Shown here: positions 10,578-21,397 of the stretch, in pieces
How the letters are laid out: each line of letters opens with the position of its first letter
Numbering within the stretch: the stretch's first letter is position 1
Assembly (NCBI GenBank): GCA_010015605.1
Contig: ML975262.1
Coordinates: 1-64,000 of the forward strand
Length of the DNA: 64,000 bases
Direction of reading: 5' to 3'
From: Decorospora gaudefroyi
Taxonomy: Eukaryota > Ascomycota > Dothideomycetes > Pleosporales > Pleosporaceae
Translations under genes and position numbers: made by a program
Notes under the pieces: generated by a model
What the model was told of the DNA's origin: nothing
The model's input: the letters and a program-made list of their open reading frames with translations, nothing else
Database searches by the model: none

Positions 10578-12457
10578 ATGCACGAAATTGTTACGTTGCA
10601 GTTTGGCAGCCAGAGCAACTACTTGGGCACCCATTTTTGGAACACACAGGTAAGAGCATTGCCTCCCTTGTCAACCATGACAATCGTATGGATGCCTCAG
10701 TTGCAAGTATGACTCAGTTGGCTATACGGAGCGAGAGGATCCGTACATCCAGCTCAAGCCCATCCCTGCAAGAGAATTACCCTAGCACGAACGAACATCA
10801 TTCATGCCTGCAACATGAAAGCTCCGTTACTGAAATTTTTCACAGGAATCTTACTTCACATATCCGCCTGAACCTGAGTCACCCGTCAACCATGACGTAC
10901 TTTTCCGGCCAGGCATTGCCCCAGACGGATCCGACACTTTCACGCCAAGAACATTGATATATGACCTCAAAGGTGCTTTTGGAAGCATGAGAAAGATCAA
11001 TGCTCTGTACGAGGCTGAAGACGACCGAAACATACTGGACCAGAACGGGGTCTGGCCTTCCAAGCCTATAGTCCAGCCCGCCACTCAGACCATTCCACAA
11101 TCAATCTACCAGGAGCATCTTGACGCTGGTCTCCAACCACCGCCTCTGAGTACATCATCTGTTCGGTACTGGTCCGATTACAGTCGAGTCTACTATCACC
11201 CCAAGTCAATCGTCCAGCTATCGGAGTTCGATGTCAACGATAAGCTGATGCCGTTTGAGAGCTGGGATGTTGGCATGGAGCTCTTCGAGAAGCTTGAAAG
11301 AGAGGTTGATCTAGTTGATAGAGACCTTCGGCCCTTTGTTGAAGAATGCGACGGCATCCAAGGCCTCCAGATATTCACTGGTGTCGATGACGCTTGGGGC
11401 GGCTGGACTTCTGGATGGCTTGAGAGAATGAGAGATGAATATGGGAAGCTAAGTATCTGGACTTGGGGCTTGGGTGACCATGGCGCTAGCGCAGCAACCC
11501 CTAGGGTACAGTTTTCATTTTTCAGATGTTGTCGGACGATTGCTAAAGGATTGTAGGAAAGGCGGTTACAGCAAATTGCAAACTCGGCCCGGTCACTCCA
11601 AATACTCGGTGAGCAGTCGTCGGTCTACATTCCAATGTCCAACAGGCCCGCCAAGTTGCCTGGATATCTCACATTGGACGCAACATCTCCATGGCACATC
11701 GCCGCTCTGCAAGTTGTAGGTCTGGAGAGTATGAATATTTCTTCTCGGTTAAGGACATCCTTGGGCGGGCGGGGTACATTGCAGGATCTCGAGAATACCA
11801 TCAATAGCACCGGCAAACGACGCATAGCGAAGTTAGAGATGAGTATCGCTGATCCAGCTGTTTTGTCGGACAAGGCTCTCGATGAGACTGAACACGCAGA
11901 GAAGGTCGGCTCAGTAACGTCGAGACAGACCAGTGAAGGCGATGATCAGCTCGGAAACTTCGACATTGACACCTTCACACGAGACTACAGGATAGAATCA
12001 AGGCGAAAAAAGAAAGAGCATGTGTTTGGCAGAGCGGAGGCTTCCCGTGGAGAATGGAGTTTATCTGAGGATGCAGAGCGTGATCCTCATGATAGATTTT
12101 ACTCTGGACCGGCAGTACAAAGGTATGTTATTGCTTTGTGAATGCGGATGTTGTGAGATGACATACAAGAGGCCGCTAACATTGCATAGATTTGGCGCAC
12201 CACTGCTATTCCCGCTACTCGACAGCTTTCCCCGGTCGATGTTCGACGTAGGATCTGGCCATGCTACCAAACTTGCTGTGCATACTGGGCTTACCACGAG
12301 TACTGCTGTCGCAGATCAAGTGCGAGCAGTCGAGCAGATTGTCAAGCGGCTTGCGGGCATCGAGGAGAGAGAAGCGCTTTGTAACAACCTTCAAGTTCTT
12401 GCTGAAGAATACGATGAAGGTTGGGACAGCGGTACCGATAGCGATGACGATGAATAG
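10578..12457 (+). CDS. dml1: DML1/Misato family protein
   Basis: This family shares tubulin-like segments and is needed for mitochondrial distribution and mtDNA inheritance. Four exons are proposed: 10578-10649, 10846-11505, 11557-12122 and 12190-12457, giving 521 residues. The first exon encodes the tubulin-like start HEIVTLQFGSQSNYLGTHFWN. Exon 2 carries TPRTLIYDLKGAFGSM and the Misato segment around FTGVDDAWGGWTSGWLE. Exon 3 contains YIPMSNRPAKLPGYL. The fourth exon has APLLFPLLDSFP and ends in an acidic tail. All junctions keep frame. Intron 1 (196 bp) is longer than the others (51 and 67 bp). The start ATG at 10578 is supported because the tubulin-like motif begins immediately. Confidence 0.9.
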
Positions 12458-14723
12458 TCGACATTTCAATCTTCTTCAGCTTCTTCAGCTTCTTTCTCGC
12501 CTCCCTCGGTCCGTTATCTCTTCGGGCATAACCGCGGTCTTGCTATCGATTCCAATATGAACGGCATGCATGCTGAGCCAACGTATATTATTTAGCCTAC
12601 GACTCACGAGGCGACACAAACGGTCACACCACCTACCATTGGTGCGCAATATTGACCGACGTCACAACCTCATTGTGTATGCACGACCTGGCGCTATCGA
12701 TAGTGGCTCTCGATAAACTCTGCCGGGCTTATATCATGCATGCCGAGCCAGGAAAGAGCAAGTTTTATATTCGGTCCCCGAGCTGTTGCTTCGGGTACCT
12801 GTGAAAAAGCCATGACATGGGTTGCCTGGTCAGCGGATTTTATCGTCGGAGCAACAGTGTGCGAGGGAACGCGGTGCGACTTGATACAGTACGGAACATT
12901 CATGATGGCATGCCGTGCACTGGATGGGTTAACTACCACCGGAATCCTGATCTGCTGGCGGAAGAACAGAAAGATGCCCTGCACAATTGCAGGTGGGGTG
13001 GTGGATCTCGTCATTCCACAGCGGCATACAACAGGGGTGAGCGGCCATTATTGATGCAGGCGCTCAACAACGAGCGAGTAAGAGATGATGCCGGAGTTCA
13101 CGGCATGTCTGGCCCGCTCTAAGAGGAAAGCTACTGTCGTTGGGAACCATAGTTATTAGATCCCGGGGCATAACGGGTCCAATTATACTATTGGTTGTTT
13201 GGAGTAGTTGCCGCGGACAGCCTACTGAACGGCGCCGGCAGCTTCTGCAGGAACATCAGGTACCCGCCGCCGGCTTGCTTTTGGATGCGCCTCGGATCTC
13301 CGTCACCACGATAAGAAGGTGCTTATGAGGTTTTATCATGACGACCAGCCGAACCAGAACCAAAAAACTCGTTGGGTGGTGCAGCGCGGGGTAGCGAATA
13401 CAAGCGAGCGTTGCACGAGGCTGTCGGAACCTAACTACCAGCCTTCTCCTAGCCCGCCAGCACCAACCACCTGCGCCAAATTTTCACCAGATACCAAACA
13501 CCCTGGTCTTTCGATAAGCATGCGCGGGCGAGCGCCTTGGCCATCAGCAATGACCAGTCACCCGTGCTATCGACGGGCTGGGACCCGCCACGCTGAGCTA
13601 CCAGCCGGCGGAAGAGGCGCCGCAAAGTTCGAAACACGCCAGAGTTCATGCCCAACCTTGTTTGTACACACGCGATACCTACCGTGACCTTGAGCAGTAC
13701 AGCAGTGCTGACAAGTCCAAAGACACGGGGGACGGACTTTCACAGATACACTCGATACTCGCATCGTAAGCATGCATGACCTGCTTGCGGTACTGGATAT
13801 GGATATGGCACCAAGAAGTTTCCACTTTGCATGGCTTGCACCTACAATAATGGAACCGGATGGATCGACGTCTCAATGTCATTATTGTAGTGCATTGCTG
13901 CGCAATGCGTGTCCGGTGCTCAGTTCCCGACATCTACTTGTACTCCGGATCAAGAGTATCTCAATAATGACACCAGCAAAAACACGCTACGAGGGCCTGA
14001 CCCATGGGACCACAACATGGCTCATGGTGTGGCGAGGGTGACATGACGACTACTCTGGTCCATGTCACTCCCACCTCAGCAGAGTTCGGTGCGATGGCTG
14101 GGAAACAGCCGCGAGGGCCAAATTTTGATATTGCTGCAAACTATCATGCATGTGGAGGCAGGATGTGGTGTTTTTCCGATGCTTACCATGCAGCACAACC
14201 TGGCAAGCCTAATGCAGCCCGACAGCATCCGGTCCAGCCAATAACATTCTGCGGACATTACTATCGCCCTGTTGCCCTGGCAATTTCGACCAACGAGATT
14301 CCCTAATTCGGATCATCTTTTCGAGCGAGCCTCAATTCATGGCAAATGATCCGACCCACTCTTAGCAACGCCAACAGTTTGTGAACGCTACGGAACCACT
14401 AGCTACGTTCCCGCGCATGTGGAGAACAACTTCGGAGCCCCCTCGAACCGTCCTGGGTGTATGCGACCCTGGCATTGTCTTACCATGGGCTGGGTCAACC
14501 AGATGGCTGGCGAGTGCGGAGAGCCTGCCTCTCTCGAGTAGTATATTAGGATCTTCCTTCCCCTCATTCATCCAGTCGTGCCTCTCCAGCCCATCAAGTC
14601 AACGTTCTTCAAACATAAGCAGCTCTCTCGCTACGGTTGCTTTGTTACCTTCGTTTATACACACGTGCTTTATCCACTTCCTCTCCATCCTCCAATCACG
14701 CCACATTCGTTGTTTGACTCAAC
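12458..14723. other. intergenic, DML1 to wall-protein gene
   Basis: About 2.3 kb without a supported gene. Frames of up to about 120 codons exist but show no domain or compositional coding signal. The last 200 bp look like a strong promoter and leader: a TATATTA-like box near 14540, then CT-rich stretches up to the ATG at 14724. Confidence 0.5.
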
Positions 14724-16769
14724 ATGAGGTACTCATTGGCTATGTTGGCCCTTGTGGGCGCCGCCTACGCAGCTCCCTATGGGGGTGGTGGCAGCTGGGG
14801 TGGTCATGGCGGTAGCCACGGTGGCTCTTCTCATGGTGGCGGCGACTCCAAGGGCGGATCCTCCTACGGCGGCGGCTCTTCCGGTGGGGAGCACGGCGGC
14901 TCATCTAGTGGAGAGTACGGCGGCTCGTCTAGCGGAGAGTATGGAGGCAGCGAATCCAGCGGAGAGTATGGCGGCGAGTCCAGTGGAGAGTATGGCGGTG
15001 AATCCAGCGGCGAATACGGTGATGAATCCGGCGGCGAGTATGGAGGCGCGTCCAGCGGCTATGCTGCCGTCCCATCTGCCTCCTATGGTGCTTCCGCTTC
15101 CTATGGTGCCGGCTCTTCTGCAGCTTATGGAGCATCTTCGGTTCGTCAAGTCTTCAGAGATCCTCGATTGAGTCATGCTAACTATGTACAGTCCGGCTAT
15201 GCGTACTCTTCTGCTTCAACCCCTGGGGCCTCTGTTACCTCGCCCTACGCATCAAGCAGCGTTCCATATGCTGCCTCGTCAACTTCGGTCGTAATTGTTA
15301 CCTCGAGCTACCCTGCGGCTGCATCGTCGAGCGCATCGATCCCACCCGCGCTGTCTTCTTTCCTGTCGTCAGTCTCGCTTCCACCTGCAGTATCCTCAGT
15401 CTTGGTGTCCGTTTCAATCCCACCGGTTGTCTCTTCACTTCTCTCGCTCTCATCTGAGATGCCCTCCAGCTACCCAGCGGTTGAGACTTCCACCGTTGTC
15501 GTTCCTGGCGGGTCGACCACCAGTCCCTGCCCGGACACCACTACTGAGACCATCTCCTACTTCACCCCGCCGGCTAAGTCTTCGACACTCCCTCCGGGCT
15601 CTGTGACTTCGATCTTTACCCCGCCGGTCAAGTCGTCCACCGTTACCGTCTCGATAATCACCTCCATCTATACGCCTATCGTGTCCTCTAGCGTACCGGC
15701 AGTCTCTTCGAGCACACCCTGCGACACTACCACTGTCGTGCCCCCCGTGGTGTCTTCGATCCTCTCTTCGGTCTCGGTACCACCTGTGGTGACTTCCATT
15801 CTGTTGTCTAGCTCTTACCCAGTGGACACGACGACCACTTATGAGACCACGGTCGACACGACCATCACATACACAGTCACGATCCCCAAGCCTAGCTCAG
15901 CATCGTCCAGCACCCCTTGCGATACCACGACCACCACTGTCGTCCCCCCGGTGGTGTCTTCGATCCTCTCTTCGGTCTCGGTTCCACCTGTGGTGTCGTC
16001 CATTATCTTGTCTAGCTCTACTCCGGTAGACACGAAAACCACTTATAAGACCACGGTCGAGACGACCATCACTTCTACCGTTACGGTTCCTAAGTCGACG
16101 AGCACTCCTTGCGACTCCACTACCACCAAGACTGTTGTCCCGCCTGTGGTGTCTTCGATCCTCTCTTCAATCTCGATCCCACCTGTGGTCTCGTCAATAG
16201 TCTTGTCGAGCTCGGTTCCCCCTGTGGTCTCTTCGATCGTCTTGTCAAGCTCTGTCCCGCCTGTGGTTACCACCACCCCTTGCCCTGATAGCACGACAAC
16301 CGTCGTTGTTATCTCATCGACCCCGGCTGCCTCGACAATTCCTGTCATCCCTTACCCGAGTTCGAGCCCTGTGGTGGTGATCTCCTCCACTGTCGTTGTT
16401 CCAGGGACTTCCACCACACCTTGCCCCGACACCACCACGACTGTCACGGTCCCTTATTCGACCCCCTCATACGTGACTCTCCCCCCAGTGGAGTCATCCA
16501 TCACGATTCCCATCGGATTCTCGTCATCGACCGTCATCCCCGTGCCGCCCTCGTCCGTGGTGGTCCCGATTGGCTCCTCGTCGGTTGTCATTCCCCTCCC
16601 CTCCTCCTCCTACTACGCGGTCCCACCTGCGGCCTCGACCACCAAAACCGGCTATGTCGTCCCCTCGGTCACCGTCTCTCCTACTCCCGAGTTCACTGGC
16701 GCCGCCGGCTCCAACAAGCCCTTTATGGCCCTGATGGCCGGTGCCATGGCTCTCGCCGCCATGGCCTAA
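14724..16769 (+). CDS. repetitive Ser/Thr/Pro-rich, probably GPI-anchored surface protein
   Basis: The protein starts with a signal peptide (MRYSLAMLALVGAAYA, likely cut before APYG) and ends in a hydrophobic tail after GAAGSNKP, a typical GPI-anchor signal, so it is predicted at the plasma membrane or wall. Residues about 20-140 are Gly/Ser/Tyr-rich with GEYGG-SS repeats. The rest is a Ser/Thr/Pro/Val stalk, probably heavily O-glycosylated, built from reiterated PPVVSSILSS and STPCDTTT units. A 51 bp stop-free intron is probable at 15141-15191 (GTTCGT..TGCTAAC..TACAG): its 17 codons (VRQVFRDPRL...) clash with the surrounding composition. Removal gives 664 residues. No enzymatic domain is visible; it resembles fungal adhesins and structural wall proteins in style only. 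Confidence 0.8.
   Translation: MRYSLAMLALVGAAYAAPYGGGGSWGGHGGSHGGSSHGGGDSKGGSSYGGGSSGGEHGGSSSGEYGGSSSGEYGGSESSGEYGGESSGEYGGESSGEYGDESGGEYGGASSGYAAVPSASYGASASYGAGSSAAYGASSVRQVFRDPRLSHANYVQSGYAYSSASTPGASVTSPYASSSVPYAASSTSVVIVTSSYPAAASSSASIPPALSSFLSSVSLPPAVSSVLVSVSIPPVVSSLLSLSSEMPSSYPAVETSTVVVPGGSTTSPCPDTTTETISYFTPPAKSSTLPPGSVTSIFTPPVKSSTVTVSIITSIYTPIVSSSVPAVSSSTPCDTTTVVPPVVSSILSSVSVPPVVTSILLSSSYPVDTTTTYETTVDTTITYTVTIPKPSSASSSTPCDTTTTTVVPPVVSSILSSVSVPPVVSSIILSSSTPVDTKTTYKTTVETTITSTVTVPKSTSTPCDSTTTKTVVPPVVSSILSSISIPPVVSSIVLSSSVPPVVSSIVLSSSVPPVVTTTPCPDSTTTVVVISSTPAASTIPVIPYPSSSPVVVISSTVVVPGTSTTPCPDTTTTVTVPYSTPSYVTLPPVESSITIPIGFSSSTVIPVPPSSVVVPIGSSSVVIPLPSSSYYAVPPAASTTKTGYVVPSVTVSPTPEFTGAAGSNKPFMALMAGAMALAAMA
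14893..15056 (+). repeat. coding tandem repeat, GEYGG-SS units
   Basis: Roughly 24-27 bp units encoding SSGEYGG with substitutions (E, D, S) are repeated about seven times in the N-terminal part of the wall protein. Such arrays in fungal surface genes often change copy number between strains. Confidence 0.85.
15733..16280 (+). repeat. coding tandem repeat of about 200 bp, three copies
   Basis: A unit beginning with PPVVSSILSSVSVPPVV and followed by a Thr/Ser linker recurs with offsets of 204 and 195 bp (conserved GTGGTGTCTTCGATCCTCTC near 15747, 15951 and 16146). A shorter SSVPPVVSSIVL element is further duplicated inside the third copy. Confidence 0.85.
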
Positions 16770-19119
16770 GCCACTCGCCCTACACTCCCCCCTTGTACAA
16801 GATGTACAACACATAACACGCTTTCTTACTTTCATTCACGGCATGATGTACCAACCCAACGGCCCCCCCACTTTAATTACGACGACATGGCATGGAGACG
16901 CGGAACATAGACGGGGTTGCGAACACAACATTCCCTTGTACTCTAATGACCTCATTGACGACTACTTTTCCTTTCTTTCGCTGGTGAGCAGACAATAAGC
17001 CCGACCATGGCGGCGCTTATTACTTAGGTCAGTCACATGGTTTCGGCCTTTTTCTGTTTTGCGATCGGGTTCTTTTCTGGATGCGGTACGGATGCGCGGA
17101 TATTGTGCCTGTACTTGCATTGGCGAGGCTTGTGAGTAATGTTGCTGCGCGGAAAGGGGGAAAACAAAAAAGGTTCTGGTCTGGATAGGTGGAGAACTGA
17201 GTCTTTTTCTTTTCTTTTATGGCTTTGCGTAGATAGCTCTTGAGATAGCTAGTAATACATACTGTGGTTTGAATCGTTGTTGTTCTTGCTGTTGTTTTCT
17301 TTGCTTCTGGGTAGGTTAGTGATGGCGCGCTTGCTGTTTTGGTGCGGAAGTTTTGAAAACTATTGAATTGTACGAGCGTTGCTTGATCTTCATTTTTCTC
17401 AAAGCTTTGAAATAACACAATTATAGAAGCTGTGGCTAAGCGTAGCTGAGGTCCTCTTCTCTCATATCTAATCCGACTATTGCGTTAGCATTCTCTAGCG
17501 CAAAACCCCCCTGTTCCAGTCAACAAAATACGGTAGTCGTTCAAGAACTCGTTCTTGTACCGCATAGCGAGTTGGTTCCTGTGTCGCGCTGGCGCTGCTT
17601 ATATATACCATCGCTAGCCCGAATTTGCCCAAACAACACCAGACTATGCCGGTGGACAATTAAGTTGACCGTGGCGTGCCAACGATGAAAGAATCTTCGT
17701 AGTCAAGAGGTTGCGCAACACTTGTCTACGCGCTAGCATACGGTAGCAATCGACACCCCCGAAACCAACTTACCCGAAACAAGCAAGGCTACATGTCGTC
17801 ATGGCATGCCGGAATACCCGTTCAGTACTACGTACCTGCTGATCTCCGCAGAGCATAATAAAAATCATCGAACCTCCACAACCAAGTACCACGCTCATCC
17901 TTCACGGCAATATACAACAGCCCAATAAAACATTGGGAGAAGAAAAGATCTACACGGTGTGGAGGTCTTACCATGGAGCAACCCTCGCCCCCAAAGAACG
18001 CAAACATGATACCCACAGCAACAAGCGGCTCGCGCTCCAAACTTCTGTCTAAAAACATCAAAGAGTTTCTCGGAAAACCTGCGCTCGCGCATCCGCAAAA
18101 AGCGCTAACGGTTCAGCTTTGGAATGCGGAACACGCCTCGGATGGGAACGCGGATCAGAAGGAACATGTGGCGGGTGAGGGGAGAGCAGCCGGTGTTGCG
18201 ACGGATAGGAATGCGGGGGGCGAGGGGAGATGAGGTGCAGCAGCAGCGGCCGGTGGTGAGGGGTGCGGAGGGGGGGGTGGTTTGAAGAGGTTGTAGAGAT
18301 GGGTGGCGTATGGTTGAGCAGGAGGTTTGAGGTTGGGGCAGTGGGTGAAGAAGTATGGGGAAGAGGGGACTGATCACGAGGCTTGATGTTCCCATTGTTA
18401 TTGACTGGGGAACTGTTTTAAGCACTGTTTACGGCGTTCTACTATTCGCGATTGCGATGGCGAAGGAGAAGGAGAAGGAGATGGCTAAAGAAAGGCTCAA
18501 ATGTAAATGTGGGTGGTTATCGATAGGGTAACGGCATGGCATGACTCGCGTGAGCTTTTTCACCACAAGGACTCCATGAGCTCAACCTCCAAACCCTCGT
18601 AGACTCTACATCGAAACATACTGGGTGTCACTCACATTCGAATCCTCTCCTTTAGTATTCAATGGAGAATTGCGGTGAGTTTGCTCCATAACGATGTGAG
18701 AGCAGACTGCGGGCCTCCCGGCATACCTACACGTATAGCACACGTATATTATGCTCAAGAACAGCTCGTAGCCCCGAAGAAAGATTATCTTAGAGTGAGA
18801 TGGGGCTTCCGACAGGTGCAAAAAGGCAGTACTTTCATGTACCAAGCTTAATATCACTAAATTCGCTTGCAGTGAGGCCTTGCCTACGGCCAGAAAAATG
18901 GAAGTTTGGCTCCTACGATGGCGCGCCGAGAGTCATCATGCAGGCGTTCCTGGGCATCGTCACTCGTGCGAACGATCCCATCTCGACCTTCCTAATTGCG
19001 CAAAGCATTCGACTAAAAAGAAAGTAGCCCAACTACTGAAAGAAAAAATCATGGCTGGACTCTTATCGCGTTGGCCTTGAAGATTATAAAAGAAGCCGGT
19101 AGGTAGCTCTGGCTTGAAC
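16770..19119. other. intergenic, 2.3 kb
   Basis: No gene is supported. The left part is the 3' flank of the wall-protein gene. On the minus strand, 18058-17972 encodes a short hydrophobic stretch followed by a good donor (ATG/GTAAGA), but I could not find a downstream exon; see rejected items. The right part is the promoter of the secreted hydrolase, with a TATAAA-like box (TTATAAAAG) near 19085. Confidence 0.45.
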
Positions 19120-20444
19120 ATGCAAACGCCATCCGTCATGCAGTTCCTCTCCTCCATCGCCGCCGCGAGCGCACTTCTTCTCGCTGGTACTGTTCGCGCC
19201 ACGAACTTCACCGGCGATATCGTGAATGGCGTACCTGTTATTCGCGGCCTCAACCTCGCTGATGTGCCGCCGCAGACGGTGTCCAAATATTATCTCAGGG
19301 CCGGAGAACTCAATGGCGGCCACCCGGTCTACATCCCCGTCATGGTCGCACGCGGAACACCCGAGAGTTTGAAAACGGGGAAGAAGTTGTCGCTTTCCGC
19401 TACTGTGCATGGGGATGAGCTGAATCCTGTTCGGGTGGTGCAGCGCATCTTTGAGCAGCTTGAGGATCAGGTCGCGACGCTCAATGGAACGGGTATGCGA
19501 AAGATTTGTGAGATGAAATGGATGGATGTGTAGCTAACGATTTTTTTTCCTTTCCCAAAGTCATCGGCATACCTACCGTGAACCCCATGGGCATCTACCT
19601 CAACCAGCGCAACTACTTCACCGCAGACGCAAGCGGCTCGTTAACAAACGTCAACCGCATCTTCCCTGGCGTCGCCGCCACCGAGGGAGGAAGCGGGCCC
19701 GAAATCCTAGCCTACAACATCTGGAACTACATCTGGGCCAACACGTCCAACGTAGACGTCGGCATCGATCTGCGTACAAACCCCCTTCCCCCCCTTACTA
19801 CTTTCCCTCCTCCCAAAACCCCCCCCCCCCCCCCCCTAACATAAGATCCAGATACGCCCAGCTCCGGCAGCGAAAGCTCACTCTGGTGCTACTCCGACTT
19901 CCGGCTCCCCTACAACGAGCGGCTGGCCAAACTACTGCAACCAGACACGCTCAAGATCGACCCGGGAGAACCAGGCTCCATCGAAACCACTTTCGTGGAC
20001 CACAACATCCCGTCTCTAACCGTTGAAATGGGCGAACCCAAGATCTGGAACACAAGCCTCATCGACCGCGTAGTAGAATACGTCAACCGCGTCATGCTCG
20101 ACCTGCACATTGTGCCCGGGAACGCGACGACGCTGGAACCCGATCTAAGCCACACGTATATCGTGACGACGTTCCACTCCATGCCTGCGCAGTATGGCGG
20201 GTTTGTGGAAAGGCTTGTGGGTGTCGACGAGCATGTGATTAAGGGCCAGCCGATTGCGCGTGTGAGGAATCCGTTTGGGGAGGTTTTGGAGACGCTGGTG
20301 GCGCCGGAGTCGGGGCGCGTGGTGCAGAGTCCGCGCGATCCTAGTGTGGAGCCTGGCGCGAGTGTGGGCCAGATTGCGTATAATTCTTCGGATCCGGAGT
20401 GTGTGGATGGGTGTATTTTTTCGGGGCCGCTCGGGAGGAGGTGA
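19120..20444 (+). CDS. secreted succinylglutamate desuccinylase/aspartoacylase-family protein
   Basis: Three exons are proposed: 19120-19492, 19561-19773 and 19852-20444 (392 residues; 386 from the second ATG at 19138). The N-terminus is a signal peptide (MQFLSSIAAASALLLAG). Zinc-ligand motifs of the AstE/AspA carboxypeptidase-like fold are present: HGDE (His97, Glu100) and DLHT (His196). The His196 codon is created only by splicing, since intron 2 falls inside it. VGIPTVNPMGIYLNQR and the C-terminal beta-domain (FHSMPAQYGGFVERLVGVDE, then GEVLETLVAPESGRV) fit bacterial-type desuccinylase homologues. The substrate is unknown; the family deacylates N-acyl amino acids. Several N-x-S/T sites fit secretion. 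Intron 2 contains an 18-nt C run. Confidence 0.85.
19819..19836 (+). repeat. poly-C tract inside an intron
   Basis: Eighteen consecutive C residues lie immediately before the CTAAC branch-like site in intron 2 (19774-19851) of the secreted hydrolase gene. The whole intron is strongly C-biased on this strand. The length of this homopolymer may be uncertain in the assembly. Confidence 0.9.
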
Positions 20445-21397
20445 GGGTTTGTATTTTTGATGATTTGTATGTGTGAAGATGAGGTGATGTAAGTATGTGT
20501 ATATAGCCCTGTAAAGGGGAATATATCTGCACTATGATATGGAAGTCTTTTGTTTGGATTTGAGGAGACGTTCTTTTCATCTCATTTTAAGCCTTGCTTT
20601 CCAAAATCTTCCCCCTTAGGGTTCCTTGGTCTTAGAGTACCACAACCTCCCCATCCCAACTATCCAAACCCACCACCGCTCCCCCGCCCTTCCCCCTATA
20701 CCCACCCTACCCAACAATCACCACAATCTTTCCATTCAATACTTTAGAATTTTCACCTCGCCTCTGCGTGCCGAAGATACTGCACGATATCGACGCAGAG
20801 AGGGGAGAGAATCTTTCGTTTCGAGCTAGAAATTTAGTTAGGGAGGAAGATTGCTAGCTGTACGGGACTATCAGTAGCATTTGGCAGGAGGTGAAGGGTG
20901 GATTAACTAATATTAATAGTAGGTGGATGGGTGATGAAGAATTAAAAGCCAGATATAGTCTAAGAGAATGTTGTAGGTGAGTAGAAAGAAGTACGTGCAA
21001 CGCGTGGGGACAAGATGTTTGATTGTGGTATGAAAACTAACCTGGGTACATACACCAGCCTGGCATAGCATAGCACCCCTATCAACACCACAGGCATAAG
21101 AGTGCAGATGAATTAGAATACATATTATTGTGGAAGGGGGCTATTTGAATCTTGATAGCGACACCCTAGTAGATAAAATATCGAAACTTTTAACACAAGA
21201 GGCCATTGAAAGCATCGGAAAAGACATGATATGGTGATTGGTGAGAAGTTGAAAAAGAAAAAAGTGTCTACCCCAGCCCTTGGGGATATGATGCTTAAAA
21301 AAAGAGGATTCACAAATTTCTTGAATGGTCTCTCCTCTCCCGGTAAACGCCAACGCTGATGATGCAAAGTTGTAAAAATCAAATGAACCGAACACAC
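20445..21397. other. convergent intergenic region
   Basis: About 950 bp between the 3' ends of the secreted hydrolase gene (plus) and TAF4 (minus). It is AT-rich with C-rich patches near 20650-20710 and must contain both 3' UTRs and polyadenylation sites. No gene is supported. Confidence 0.5.

Noticed and set aside
11506..11556. Possible read-through of DML1 intron 2 as coding
   Set aside because: Reading through ends at a stop in the next exon; splicing restores the conserved Misato sequence.
12740..13054. 104-codon plus-strand frame in the DML1 to wall-protein gap
   Set aside because: No recognisable domain, and no matching exon on either side.
17972..18058. Minus-strand short hydrophobic frame (REPLVAVGIMFAFFGG) followed by a GTAAGA donor, possibly the first exon of a small mitochondrial protein
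   Set aside because: No convincing second exon or acceptor could be found downstream, and the upstream sequence gives no support; too weak to list as a gene.
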